A DNA stretch of 35,259 nt from an uncultured Clostridia bacterium (GTDB lineage Bacteria; Bacillota; Clostridia; Oscillospirales; Acutalibacteraceae): contig CALWIW010000023.1 in the NCBI GenBank assembly GCA_944380855.1, forward strand, positions 1-35,259, given 5' to 3'. Shown here piece by piece: positions 8,352 to 15,429 of this stretch (within the stretch, counting starts at the first letter, position 1; each line of letters begins with the position of its first letter). The notes under the pieces are model-generated. The model was not told where the DNA came from. It did no database searches and worked only from the letters and a program-made list of their open reading frames with translations. The translations under genes were made by a program, and so were the position numbers.

Positions 8352-8380
8352 TTGAAAAACTCAACATAAAATGTTACAAT
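8352..8380 (+). promoter_or_regulatory. Promoter of the lipoprotein gene
   Basis: -35 TTGAAA (8352-8357), 17-bp spacer, -10 TACAAT (8375-8380) with extended TG at 8372-8373. It lies about 40 bases before the start codon, so the lipoprotein is probably transcribed independently of the C39-like gene. Confidence 0.75.
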
Positions 8381-8418
8381 TAACATAAATGATTTGATTT
8401 GTGTTACGGAGGTAATTT

Positions 8419-8892
8419 ATGAAAAGAACATTAACTTTTCTCGTTATACTGGCTATGTGTTTTTCTTTTTCCGGATGTGTTTCATCAGACCTTAATGCAA
8501 CTGAAACCGGCGTAGAATCTGATATGGATTTGAATTTGATTGTTTACAGAGATTTGCCGGAAGAGGATAATCTTTATAATATCGAAAGGCTTACTATTAC
8601 TTATTCGTGGATAGACGGATATGTTGAAGAAATAGTTATGCAGTATGATTGTGCAACCGAGGAGGACGCACAGGGAGCCTATGACTCCTTGCTGGAGGAC
8701 TACGGCGACAGTTTGAAAATTGACGGAAAACGAGTTACCTATAATGAGGATACCGCCGTATGGAAGTATACAAAATATGAAGAAGTAAGAAATAATTATA
8801 TTTCCAAACGCTGGAATATTATAGACGATGAAAAGTATATTATGGCTATGTCTACAACAGAAGCCACAGAAGCATCAGATGTAACGCAGTAG
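8419..8892 (+). CDS. Small lipoprotein of unknown function
   Basis: 157 residues. A short basic N-terminus, a hydrophobic stretch and SFSGC place the lipidated Cys at residue 20. The mature part is acidic, about 137 residues, without a domain I recognise. It contains several short segments (ITYSWIDGYVEEIVMQYD, YISKRWNIID) that look like the beta strands of a small extracellular fold. GGAGG precedes the ATG by 6 nt. It has its own extended -10 promoter and a strong terminator, so it is a single-gene unit. Confidence 0.8.
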   Translation: MKRTLTFLVILAMCFSFSGCVSSDLNATETGVESDMDLNLIVYRDLPEEDNLYNIERLTITYSWIDGYVEEIVMQYDCATEEDAQGAYDSLLEDYGDSLKIDGKRVTYNEDTAVWKYTKYEEVRNNYISKRWNIIDDEKYIMAMSTTEATEASDVTQ

Positions 8893-8902
8893 CATAAAAA
8901 TT

Positions 8903-8938
8903 AACGCCTTTTTCGGATTTGACGAAAGAGGCGTTTTT
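8903..8938 (+). terminator. Bidirectional intrinsic terminator
   Basis: 13-bp stem (one G-U pair) AACGCCTTTTTCG (8903-8915)/CGAAAGAGGCGTT (8923-8935), 7-nt loop, then TTT and a U-rich tail on the plus strand. On the minus strand it is followed by TTAATTTTTA, so it can also serve the convergent TIGR04086 gene that ends at 8942. Confidence 0.88.
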
Positions 8939-8941
8939 GTA

Positions 8942-9355
8942 TTATTTGACTTTTATTCTTGATTTTCTGTTTACTCCTTTTATTCCTCCCAAAGCACCGA
9001 AAATCAGCAGTACCCCGAAAGAAATTAAGGTTCTGAAGGTTACCTCCTCGCAGCCTGAAATAAGTCCGCCGGTTATCACAATCAGAAATAATATTCCCCC
9101 GACAACGGCTCCGCAGATAATTCCCTTTTCTTTTTTTATTCTTGCCGCTATGTAACCGCCCGAAAATGCAGAAATAATATCTGCAGCAATTACAATGCCT
9201 AAAATCATTTCCTGAGAGAAAATTTTTGACGATGATAAAAGAAGTGCAGATAAAGCAATAATAATAATATTAATTATTGCTGCCGCCATAACTCCGAAAA
9301 TATACGGACGAACTAAGGAAATGATATTCTTGAGTGATATAGTATAGCTATGCAA
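8942..9355 (-). CDS. TIGR04086 family membrane protein
   Basis: 137 residues with four hydrophobic segments (about 17-42, 49-70, 79-97 and 108-124) and a basic C-terminus. The pattern SGGYIAARIKKEKGIICGAVVGG fits the TIGR04086 family of Clostridia, whose function is unknown. The start is a TTG at 9355, 7 nt from GGAGG; no ATG lies close. That ribosome site is the 3' arm of a terminator-like hairpin directly downstream of yajC. In many Clostridia this family follows yajC and precedes the SCIFF peptide and its maturase (from memory). Here it is the last gene before a convergent terminator and neither partner is present. Confidence 0.82.
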   Translation of the reverse strand: MHSYTISLKNIISLVRPYIFGVMAAAIINIIIIALSALLLSSSKIFSQEMILGIVIAADIISAFSGGYIAARIKKEKGIICGAVVGGILFLIVITGGLISGCEEVTFRTLISFGVLLIFGALGGIKGVNRKSRIKVK

Positions 9356-9404
9356 AAAAACACCTCCGTAAAATATATCTTAATAGATATATATTCGGAG
9401 GTGT
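9353..9404 (-). promoter_or_regulatory. Terminator-like hairpin that contains the ribosome site of the TIGR04086 gene
   Basis: Outer stem ACACCTCCG (9360-9368)/CGGAGGTGT (9396-9404) and inner stem ATATATCT (9373-9380)/AGATATAT (9385-9392) with TAAT loop; the linker is nearly paired as well. On the minus strand the stem ends in GGAGGTGT and is followed by seven T and then the TTG start. It therefore has both the shape of an intrinsic terminator after yajC and a fully paired Shine-Dalgarno site for the next gene. On the plus strand it is followed by GGTTTTTAA, a weaker tract. Confidence 0.75.
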
Positions 9405-9457
9405 GGTTTTTAATATTATTTTTATGAAATATGTTCAGGTAAAAATTAAAAGAAAAA

Positions 9458-9865
9458 TTATTTCTTTTCTTCTTTCTTCTCATCTTTCTTTTCTTTTTTA
9501 CCAAAAAATCTTGATTTTTTCTCTTTTGTTTCCGGAACTTCTTTTTCGGTATCAACAGTAGAAATGCACCAACGCTTTAATTTCATCTTAACTCTGTCGG
9601 AGCCTGTCTCGATGATAATTGCGTCTTCGTCATCTCTGATAGCTACAACACGTCCCATAATACCGCCGATAGTTGTAATCTCGTCGCCTATGTCAAGGTT
9701 TTCTCTCATTTTCTGCTCTTGCTTTTGTCTTTTTGACTTTGGTCTGATAAGGAAAAGATAAAGCAATGCAAAAACTGCGGCGTAAATAATAATAATCATG
9801 AAAACTGAACCGCCGTCAGTACCGGTAGGAGCTGCTGCCGCAGCGTCAAATAAATTTACGTTCAT
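9458..9865 (-). CDS. yajC: Preprotein translocase accessory subunit YajC
   Basis: 135 residues: an N-terminal membrane segment (about 19-40), the typical LIRPKSKRQKQEQKMRENL stretch, and a small beta-rich domain (GDEITTIGGIMGRVV). The Lys/Glu-rich tail is longer than in E. coli. YajC associates with SecDF-YidC and the Sec translocon; no secDF is seen in this window. The ATG at 9865 is preceded by AAAGGGTGG, 10 nt away; a longer frame from 9901 overlaps the -10 box and is rejected. It lies after queA and tgt, as in many bacteria, but has its own consensus-like promoter. Confidence 0.92.
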   Translation of the reverse strand: MNVNLFDAAAAAPTGTDGGSVFMIIIIYAAVFALLYLFLIRPKSKRQKQEQKMRENLDIGDEITTIGGIMGRVVAIRDDEDAIIIETGSDRVKMKLKRWCISTVDTEKEVPETKEKKSRFFGKKEKKDEKKEEKK

Positions 9866-9900
9866 AGTTCTTAATCCACCCTTTCGTGATATACCACACA

Positions 9901-9929
9901 ATTATAACAGAGATTTTATATATGTGCAA
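9901..9929 (-). promoter_or_regulatory. Promoter of yajC
   Basis: On the minus strand: -35 TTGCAC (9924-9929), 17-bp spacer, -10 TATAAT (9901-9906) with extended TG. It lies in the short gap between tgt and yajC, so yajC can be expressed apart from queA-tgt. Confidence 0.8.
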
Positions 9930-9975
9930 TACAAATAAAGAAATTTGTAAAAAAAATTGTTAAGTAATTCTGCAA

Positions 9976-11106
9976 TCAAATTCGTTTTCCGAGTATATCT
10001 CTGTAGTGTCTGTAATAAGCTTCAAATTCACCCTGATCAAGTGCTGTTCTTATTTCTTCCATGAGATTATTATAGAAATACAGATTGTGCATAACTGCAA
10101 GTCTCATTCCCAGCATTTCACCGCTTTTCATAAGATGTCTGATATATGCTCTGCTGAAATTTCTGCAAACAGGGCAATCGCACTGACTGTCGATATGGCT
10201 GTCGTCAAGCTCGTACTTGGCGTTAGAGATATTTATAATACCTGATTTTGTGAAAAGATGACCGTGGCGTGCGTTTCTTGAAGGCATTACACAGTCGAAT
10301 AAGTCCACTCCTATGTAAACGGCTTCCAAAATGTTTACGGGAGTTCCGACACCCATAAGATATCTTATTTTATTTTTCGGTGCATAAGGTTCAACCGCCT
10401 CAATTATTTCGTACATAACCTCGGCAGGCTCTCCCACGGCAAGCCCTCCGATTGCATAACCGTCAAGGTCAAGCTCTGCAATGGTTTTCATGTGGTCAAT
10501 TCTCAGGTCTTTATATGTGCTTCCCTGATTTATTCCGAAAAGCATTTGCTCTTTGTTGATTGTATCCTCAAGACTGTTGAGTCTTGCCATTTCCTTTTTA
10601 CATCTTTCAAGCCAGCGAACCGTTCTTTCAATGGACTTTTTAGTATAGTCATAAGGAGCCGGATTTTCAATACATTCATCGAAAGCCATAGCAATGGTAG
10701 AGCCTAAATTAGACTGAATCTGCATACTTTCTTCGGGTCCCATAAAGATTTTTCTTCCGTCAATATGTGATGAAAAATAAACGCCCTCTTCTTTGATATT
10801 TCTAAGTTTGGCAAGGGAAAAAACCTGAAATCCGCCGCTGTCCGTAAGAATAGGTCCCTCCCAGCGGGTAAACTTGTGCAGTCCGCCAAGCTGTTTTACT
10901 ACCTTGTCTCCGGGTCTTAGGTGCAGATGATAAGTATTGCATAGCTGTACCTGACATTTTATATCTTTAAGGTCAAGGGCAGAGACAGCTCCTTTTATTG
11001 CTCCGCAGGTTGCTACATTCATAAAAGCAGGAGTTTGTATTGTTCCGTGAGGTGTTGAAAACTCTGCACGTCTTGCGTTGCCCTCAGTCTTTAAAAGTTT
11101 ATACAT
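9976..11106 (-). CDS. tgt: tRNA-guanine transglycosylase
   Basis: 376 residues, full length for the bacterial enzyme. It exchanges guanine-34 in the anticodon of GUN tRNAs for preQ1, the first tRNA-bound step of queuosine synthesis. The substrate-binding DSGGFQVFSL, the nucleophile region GVDLFDCVMPSRNARHG and the zinc site CDCPVC followed by a downstream His (RLAVMHN) are all present. It lies 28 bases after queA, which acts next in the pathway, so the two form an operon. AAAGG precedes the ATG by about 11 nt. The preQ1-synthesis genes (queCDEF) are not in the window, so preQ1 may be made elsewhere or imported. Confidence 0.96.
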   Translation of the reverse strand: MYKLLKTEGNARRAEFSTPHGTIQTPAFMNVATCGAIKGAVSALDLKDIKCQVQLCNTYHLHLRPGDKVVKQLGGLHKFTRWEGPILTDSGGFQVFSLAKLRNIKEEGVYFSSHIDGRKIFMGPEESMQIQSNLGSTIAMAFDECIENPAPYDYTKKSIERTVRWLERCKKEMARLNSLEDTINKEQMLFGINQGSTYKDLRIDHMKTIAELDLDGYAIGGLAVGEPAEVMYEIIEAVEPYAPKNKIRYLMGVGTPVNILEAVYIGVDLFDCVMPSRNARHGHLFTKSGIINISNAKYELDDSHIDSQCDCPVCRNFSRAYIRHLMKSGEMLGMRLAVMHNLYFYNNLMEEIRTALDQGEFEAYYRHYRDILGKRI

Positions 11107-11134
11107 AATTTATTTTACCTTTCCTGAGAAAATT

Positions 11135-12175
11135 TTAAATAATAAGCATGGCGTCGCCAAAGGAGAAAAACCTGTATTTTTTTTCTACAGCCTCTTTGTA
11201 AGCCGCCATAACATTTTCATAACCTGCGAAAGCTGATACCAGCATAATTAAGGTGCTTTCCGGAAGATGAAAATTAGTGATAAGTCCGTCCAAAACTTTA
11301 AATTCATATCCGGGATAGATAAAAATACTTGTCCAGCCGTCGCTTTCTTCGATTTTTCCGTTGTTGAATGTTGCAACGCTTTCCAATGTGCGGCAGGAGG
11401 TTGTGCCTACGGCAATTACCCTGCCTCCGTTTTTCTTGGTTTCATTAATAAGTTCTGCTGTTTCTTTCGGCAGATGATAATGCTCGCTGTGCATCTTGTG
11501 TTCGGTGATATTTTCAGCCTTAACCGGTCTGAATGTGCCGAGACCTACATGAAGAGTAACATAGCCGATTTTAATACCGCTGTCCTCTATTTTTTTGAGA
11601 AGCTCTTTTGTGAAATGAAGTCCGGCAGTGGGAGCGGCGGCTGAGCCTAATTCGTGACTGTAAACAGTTTGATATCTTTCCTTGTCTTTAAGTTCCGCCG
11701 TAATATAGGGTGGAAGCGGCATATTTCCAAGTTCCTCAAGAACAGTGTAGAAATTTCTTTCACAGGTAAAATCGATTATTCTGTTTCCGTCCTCTAAGAC
11801 CTCAGAAATTTTTCCTTCCAGTACGCCGGGTGAAAAAATAAACTCAGAACCTGCTTTTGCCTTTCTTCCGGGTTTTACAAGGGTTTCCCATCTGTTGTTG
11901 CCTATACATCTCAGCAGAAGGAATTCCACATGAGCACCGGTATCCTTTTTTGTTCCGAAAATTCGTGCCGGCAATACCCTTGAATCATTTAGAATAAGAC
12001 AGTCGCCGGGTTTAAGATAATTCAAAATATCGTAAAAATGAGCGTGGCTTGTGGCACCTGTCGATTTGTCAAGAACAAGCATAGAGGAGTGGTCTCTGGG
12101 TTCAATAGGAGTTTGAGCAATTAATTCCGGAGGAAGCTCGTAAAAATAATCGCTGGTTTTATTTTTTAAGGTCAT
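11135..12175 (-). CDS. queA: S-adenosylmethionine:tRNA ribosyltransferase-isomerase
   Basis: 346 residues, the usual length. It transfers and isomerises the ribosyl part of S-adenosylmethionine onto preQ1 in tRNA to give epoxyqueuosine. Family landmarks are [12 protein letters not shown]-like [14 protein letters not shown] at the N-terminus, [23 protein letters not shown], and the C-terminal [28 protein letters not shown] lies 7 nt before the ATG. It is the first gene of the queA-tgt unit and is divergent from asd across about 260 bases. I found no convincing promoter for it there. Confidence 0.96.
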   Translation of the reverse strand: MTLKNKTSDYFYELPPELIAQTPIEPRDHSSMLVLDKSTGATSHAHFYDILNYLKPGDCLILNDSRVLPARIFGTKKDTGAHVEFLLLRCIGNNRWETLVKPGRKAKAGSEFIFSPGVLEGKISEVLEDGNRIIDFTCERNFYTVLEELGNMPLPPYITAELKDKERYQTVYSHELGSAAAPTAGLHFTKELLKKIEDSGIKIGYVTLHVGLGTFRPVKAENITEHKMHSEHYHLPKETAELINETKKNGGRVIAVGTTSCRTLESVATFNNGKIEESDGWTSIFIYPGYEFKVLDGLITNFHLPESTLIMLVSAFAGYENVMAAYKEAVEKKYRFFSFGDAMLII

Positions 12176-12292
12176 ATATAATCCCTTTCCTTAAAATAGT
12201 TTTGTGTATATTCAATTGATTCTTATATGAATAATTTAGCTAAAATTAGCTTATTTTTGACTTGTAAAATACACTTTTCTGTAAATAATCAA

Positions 12293-12322
12293 TTGACAAC
12301 GTTCCTTAACCTGTGGTATATT
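12293..12322 (+). promoter_or_regulatory. Promoter of asd-dapA
   Basis: Consensus -35 TTGACA (12293-12298), 18-bp spacer, -10 TATATT (12317-12322) with extended TG at 12314-12315. Transcription would start near 12329 and leave a leader of about 108 nt. The palindrome TCAATTGA overlaps the -35 box and recurs at 12212-12219. Confidence 0.75.
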
Positions 12323-12328
12323 ATACTA

Positions 12329-12426
12329 AGTATAAACGGTTGAAGGGGTTGGCAGTTTTTCACTGCACTTCATATAATATAATATTATAGAAAAAATAAC
12401 AACCGCTTTTTCAATTTTTTTATTTT
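12329..12426 (+). promoter_or_regulatory. Structured leader upstream of asd, possible attenuator or unassigned riboswitch
   Basis: Three helices can be drawn. P1: CGGTTG (12337-12342)/CAACCG (12400-12405). P2: GCAGT (12352-12356)/ACTGC (12362-12366), extended by AAG/CTT (12343-12345/12368-12370). P3: TATAATA (12373-12379)/TATTATA (12383-12389). P1 closes the junction and its 3' strand runs into CTTTTTCAATTTTTTTATTTT, after which comes GGAGG. It does not show the lysine-riboswitch core or a T-box sequence. The fold was drawn by hand, and P3 is all A-T. Confidence 0.45.
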
Positions 12427-12436
12427 GGAGGCAGTT

Positions 12437-13525
12437 ATGAAAAAATATAAAGTAGGCATTATCGGTGCAACAGGAATGGTAGGACAGAGATTTGCAACTC
12501 TTTTGGAAAATCACCCTTGGTTCGAGGTTACTGCATTGGCTGCAAGCAGCAGAAGTGCAGGAAAAACATATAAGGAATGTGTAGAGGAAAGATGGGCAAT
12601 GAAGACACCTCTTCCTGCTTCTATGGCTGATATGGTTGTTATGGACGCCGCTGAAGTTGAGAAGGTAGCTTCACTTGTTGATTTTGTTTTCTGTGCAGTA
12701 GATATGAAAAAGGATGAAATCAGAGCTTTGGAAGAGGCTTACGCAAAGGCTGAATGTCCTGTTATGTCCAATAACTCGGCTCACAGAGGCACTGCCGATG
12801 TTCCTATGATTATTCCTGAAATCAATGCTGACCATGCAAGGATTATTGAGTCACAGAGAAAGAGACTGGGCACAAAGAAAGGCTTTGTGGCTGTTAAGTC
12901 AAACTGCTCTCTTCAGAGCTATGTTCCTGCAATTCACCCTCTTAAAGAGCTTGGTGTAGATAAGGTTCTTGCCTGCACATATCAGGCAATTTCCGGTGCC
13001 GGAAAAACCTTTGAGCGTTGGCCTGAAATGGTTGATAATCTTATTCCTTACATCGGCGGAGAAGAAGAGAAGTCAGAACAGGAGCCTTTGAAAATTTGGG
13101 GACATATCGAGGGCAATAAAATTGTTAACTGCGACGATATTGCTATCACTGCTCAGTGTCTGCGTGTTCCTGTATCCGACGGTCACACAGCAGCAGTATT
13201 TATGTCATTTAAAGACGGTGTAAAGAAGCCTTCTGTTGAAGAAATTATTAACATATGGGAAAGCTATAAAGGCAGAGCACAGGAACTTGAGCTTCCGAGT
13301 GCACCGAAGCAGTTCCTGCACTACTTCACAGAGCCTGACCGTCCTCAGATTAAGAGCGAGAGAAACCTGGAAAACGGTATGGCTGTTTCTATCGGAAGAC
13401 TCAGACCTGATACACAGTACGATTACAAATTTGTTTGTATGTCCCATAATACTTTGAGAGGTGCTGCAGGCGGAGCTGTTTTAATGGCAGAGCTTCTCTG
13501 TGCAGAGGGATATTTGGACGATTGA
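12437..13525 (+). CDS. asd: Aspartate-semialdehyde dehydrogenase, archaeal/fungal type
   Basis: 362 residues. It reduces aspartyl phosphate to aspartate semialdehyde with NADPH, feeding lysine/diaminopimelate and threonine/methionine synthesis. The nucleotide-binding GATGMVGQRF is at residues 10-19; the catalytic Cys157 lies in KSNCSLQSY; GHTAAVF and the end-domain RPDTQYDYKF follow. The length and the SNCSLQ motif place it in the form shared with archaea and fungi rather than the E. coli form. GGAGG (12427-12431) is 5 nt before the ATG at 12437; a TTG at 12425 overlaps the ribosome site. It heads asd-dapA-dapB, consistent with supply of diaminopimelate for the cell wall. Confidence 0.95.
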   Translation: MKKYKVGIIGATGMVGQRFATLLENHPWFEVTALAASSRSAGKTYKECVEERWAMKTPLPASMADMVVMDAAEVEKVASLVDFVFCAVDMKKDEIRALEEAYAKAECPVMSNNSAHRGTADVPMIIPEINADHARIIESQRKRLGTKKGFVAVKSNCSLQSYVPAIHPLKELGVDKVLACTYQAISGAGKTFERWPEMVDNLIPYIGGEEEKSEQEPLKIWGHIEGNKIVNCDDIAITAQCLRVPVSDGHTAAVFMSFKDGVKKPSVEEIINIWESYKGRAQELELPSAPKQFLHYFTEPDRPQIKSERNLENGMAVSIGRLRPDTQYDYKFVCMSHNTLRGAAGGAVLMAELLCAEGYLDD

Positions 13526-13611
13526 TTTAATTAATCGTAAATTTATTAAAAAACTAACATATTATTTAGCTTAGACAGCAGTAGATATATAATAATCACG
13601 GAGGGAAACTT

Positions 13612-14517
13612 ATGGGCAATCCTATTTTCAAAGGTTCGGCTGTTGCGTTGGTAACGCCGATGCACAGTGACGGTTCTGTTAACTATGAAGTGTTGGGTCA
13701 GCTTATTGAGTTCCAAATAGCAAACGGCACAGATGCCATTGTGGCTTGCGGAACGACTGGTGAGGCCGCAACTCTTTCCGAAAAAGAGCATTGCGAAGTG
13801 CTTTCTTTCGTTTCCGAAAAGGTTAACGGACGTATTCCCGTTATTGCAGGTACAGGAAGCAATGACACAGCTACAGCGGTTATGCTTTCAAAATCAGCAC
13901 ATCAGTACGGAGCAGACGCTATTCTTTGCGTAACTCCATATTACAATAAAACATCACAGACAGGTCTTATCAAGCATTTTACTACAATTGCCGATGCTGT
14001 TGATATTCCTATGATATTGTACAACGTTCCATCAAGAACAGGCTGTAATATCAAGCCTAAAACATATGCCGAGCTTTGCAAGCATAAAAATATCGTTGCC
14101 ACAAAAGAGGCAAACGGAGATATTTCTTCCGTATCACAAACAAGATCTCTTTGCGGCAATAACCTTGATATTTATTCAGGAAACGACGACCAGACAGTTC
14201 CATTTATGTCTTTGGGCGGTCTCGGCGTTATTTCGGTTTTTGCAAATTTCTGCCCAAGCGAGATGCATCAGATTTGCAAGCTTTGCCTTGAAAACAACTT
14301 TGTTGAGGCTGCAAAGCTTAACTTCCATTATGTAGAGCTTATGGATATAATGTTTTCTGATGTTAATCCGATTCCTGTTAAAACAGCCATGAATCTTTTG
14401 GGATTTGATGTTGGTGAGTGCCGTCTGCCTCTCGTTCCGATGAGCTATGCCGGCTATCATGACTTAAAGGATTGTCTTGCAAAGTACGACCTTATAGGAA
14501 AGTATAATAAAAACTGA
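13612..14517 (+). CDS. dapA: 4-hydroxy-tetrahydrodipicolinate synthase
   Basis: 301 residues, full length. It condenses pyruvate with aspartate semialdehyde, the product of the gene before it. Pyruvate is held as a Schiff base by Lys165 in VATKEANGD; Tyr137 in YNVPSRTG and the CGTTGEAATLS segment are conserved. GGAGGG precedes the ATG by about 7 nt. An 86-base AT-rich gap separates it from asd, with no terminator, so the two are probably one transcript. A strong terminator follows, so dapB is at least partly uncoupled. Confidence 0.96.
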   Translation: MGNPIFKGSAVALVTPMHSDGSVNYEVLGQLIEFQIANGTDAIVACGTTGEAATLSEKEHCEVLSFVSEKVNGRIPVIAGTGSNDTATAVMLSKSAHQYGADAILCVTPYYNKTSQTGLIKHFTTIADAVDIPMILYNVPSRTGCNIKPKTYAELCKHKNIVATKEANGDISSVSQTRSLCGNNLDIYSGNDDQTVPFMSLGGLGVISVFANFCPSEMHQICKLCLENNFVEAAKLNFHYVELMDIMFSDVNPIPVKTAMNLLGFDVGECRLPLVPMSYAGYHDLKDCLAKYDLIGKYNKN

Positions 14518-14525
14518 TTATAGAT

Positions 14526-14551
14526 AAGGGCGTATTATTACGCCCTTTTTT
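14526..14551 (+). terminator. Intrinsic terminator after dapA
   Basis: 8-bp stem AAGGGCGT/ACGCCCTT (14526-14533/14540-14547) with a 6-nt loop, followed by a run of T. It starts 8 bases past the dapA stop codon. Confidence 0.88.
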
Positions 14552-14634
14552 GCATTTTGTAAATGATTTCTCACAGGAATTTTACAAAACTTTAACACAC
14601 ATTATTTTATACAAGCATAATAAGGAGAACAAAA

Positions 14635-15393
14635 ATGGTTAAAATAATTCTTGGTGGCTGCAGCGGAAAAATGGGACGTGCAGTTACAGCTTCAGCAGCA
14701 GAAAATCCTAATACAGAGATTGTTTGCGGTGTAGATATTTTTAATAACGGAAGTTTAAGCTATCCTGTTTATGAAAAATTCTCTATGATTAGCGAAAATG
14801 CAGACGTAATTGTTGATTTCTCACACCCGTCTCTTCTTACGGACTTGCTTACATATGCAAAAGAAAATAAAATCCCGTGCGTTTTGTGTGCTACAGGATA
14901 CAGTGAAGATCAAAAGGCAGAGATTTTAGAGGCGTCTGAGACTGTTCCGATTTTTTCTTCGGGAAATATGTCACTGGGTATAAACTTGCTGATTGAACTT
15001 GCACAGAAAGCCGCAAAGGTTTTCGGAAACGCCTTTGATGTTGAAATAATAGAGAAGCATCATAATCAGAAAATTGACGCACCCAGCGGTACAGCTTTAA
15101 TGATTGCAGACGGAATTTCTCAGGTTATGGAGCAGGAGCCCCAGTATGTTTATGACAGACACAGTTACCGCAGAAAAAGAGGTAAAAACGAAATCGGTAT
15201 TCATGCGGTAAGAGGAGGAACCATTGTCGGCGAGCATGAGGTTATATTCGCAGGACATGACGAGGTTGTTTCTATTAAGCATGAGGCTCATTCCAAGGAA
15301 GTCTTTGCCGTAGGTGCGGTGAATGCCGCCGTGTATATGTGCGGTAAGACACCGGGAATGTATGATATGGGCGATATGCTGGCTGAAGAGTAA
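14635..15393 (+). CDS. dapB: 4-hydroxy-tetrahydrodipicolinate reductase
   Basis: 252 residues. It reduces the dapA product to tetrahydrodipicolinate with NAD(P)H. The nucleotide-binding GGCSGKMGRAV is at the N-terminus, and the catalytic motif EKHHNQKIDAPSGTA carries His142 and Lys146. AAGGAG lies 8 nt before the ATG. It sits after the dapA terminator, so it should have a promoter in the 80-base gap; I see only weak AT-rich candidates there. The ppk gene follows after 36 bases with its own ribosome site and no hairpin. Confidence 0.96.
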   Translation: MVKIILGGCSGKMGRAVTASAAENPNTEIVCGVDIFNNGSLSYPVYEKFSMISENADVIVDFSHPSLLTDLLTYAKENKIPCVLCATGYSEDQKAEILEASETVPIFSSGNMSLGINLLIELAQKAAKVFGNAFDVEIIEKHHNQKIDAPSGTALMIADGISQVMEQEPQYVYDRHSYRRKRGKNEIGIHAVRGGTIVGEHEVIFAGHDEVVSIKHEAHSKEVFAVGAVNAAVYMCGKTPGMYDMGDMLAEE

Positions 15394-15429
15394 ATAAAAA
15401 ATAAATAATAAACTCGGAGGTAGTTTAAG

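Noticed and set aside
9925-9957. TACAAAT/ATTTGTA hairpin between tgt and yajC
   Set aside because: Only 7 A-T pairs, and the T-run is on the wrong side for terminating in either gene's direction.
11267-11644. Open frame of 125 codons opposite queA
   Set aside because: It lies wholly inside queA on the other strand, has low-complexity Cys/Phe-rich translation and no domain. It is a shadow of a well-identified gene.
12329-12426. Lysine riboswitch or T-box in the asd leader
   Set aside because: The leader, about 100 nt, is too short for a lysine riboswitch, and neither its conserved core nor a T-box sequence is visible.
13588-13593. TATAAT just before dapA as a promoter -10
   Set aside because: The start of transcription would fall on the ribosome site, and the -35 match is poor (TTTAGC).
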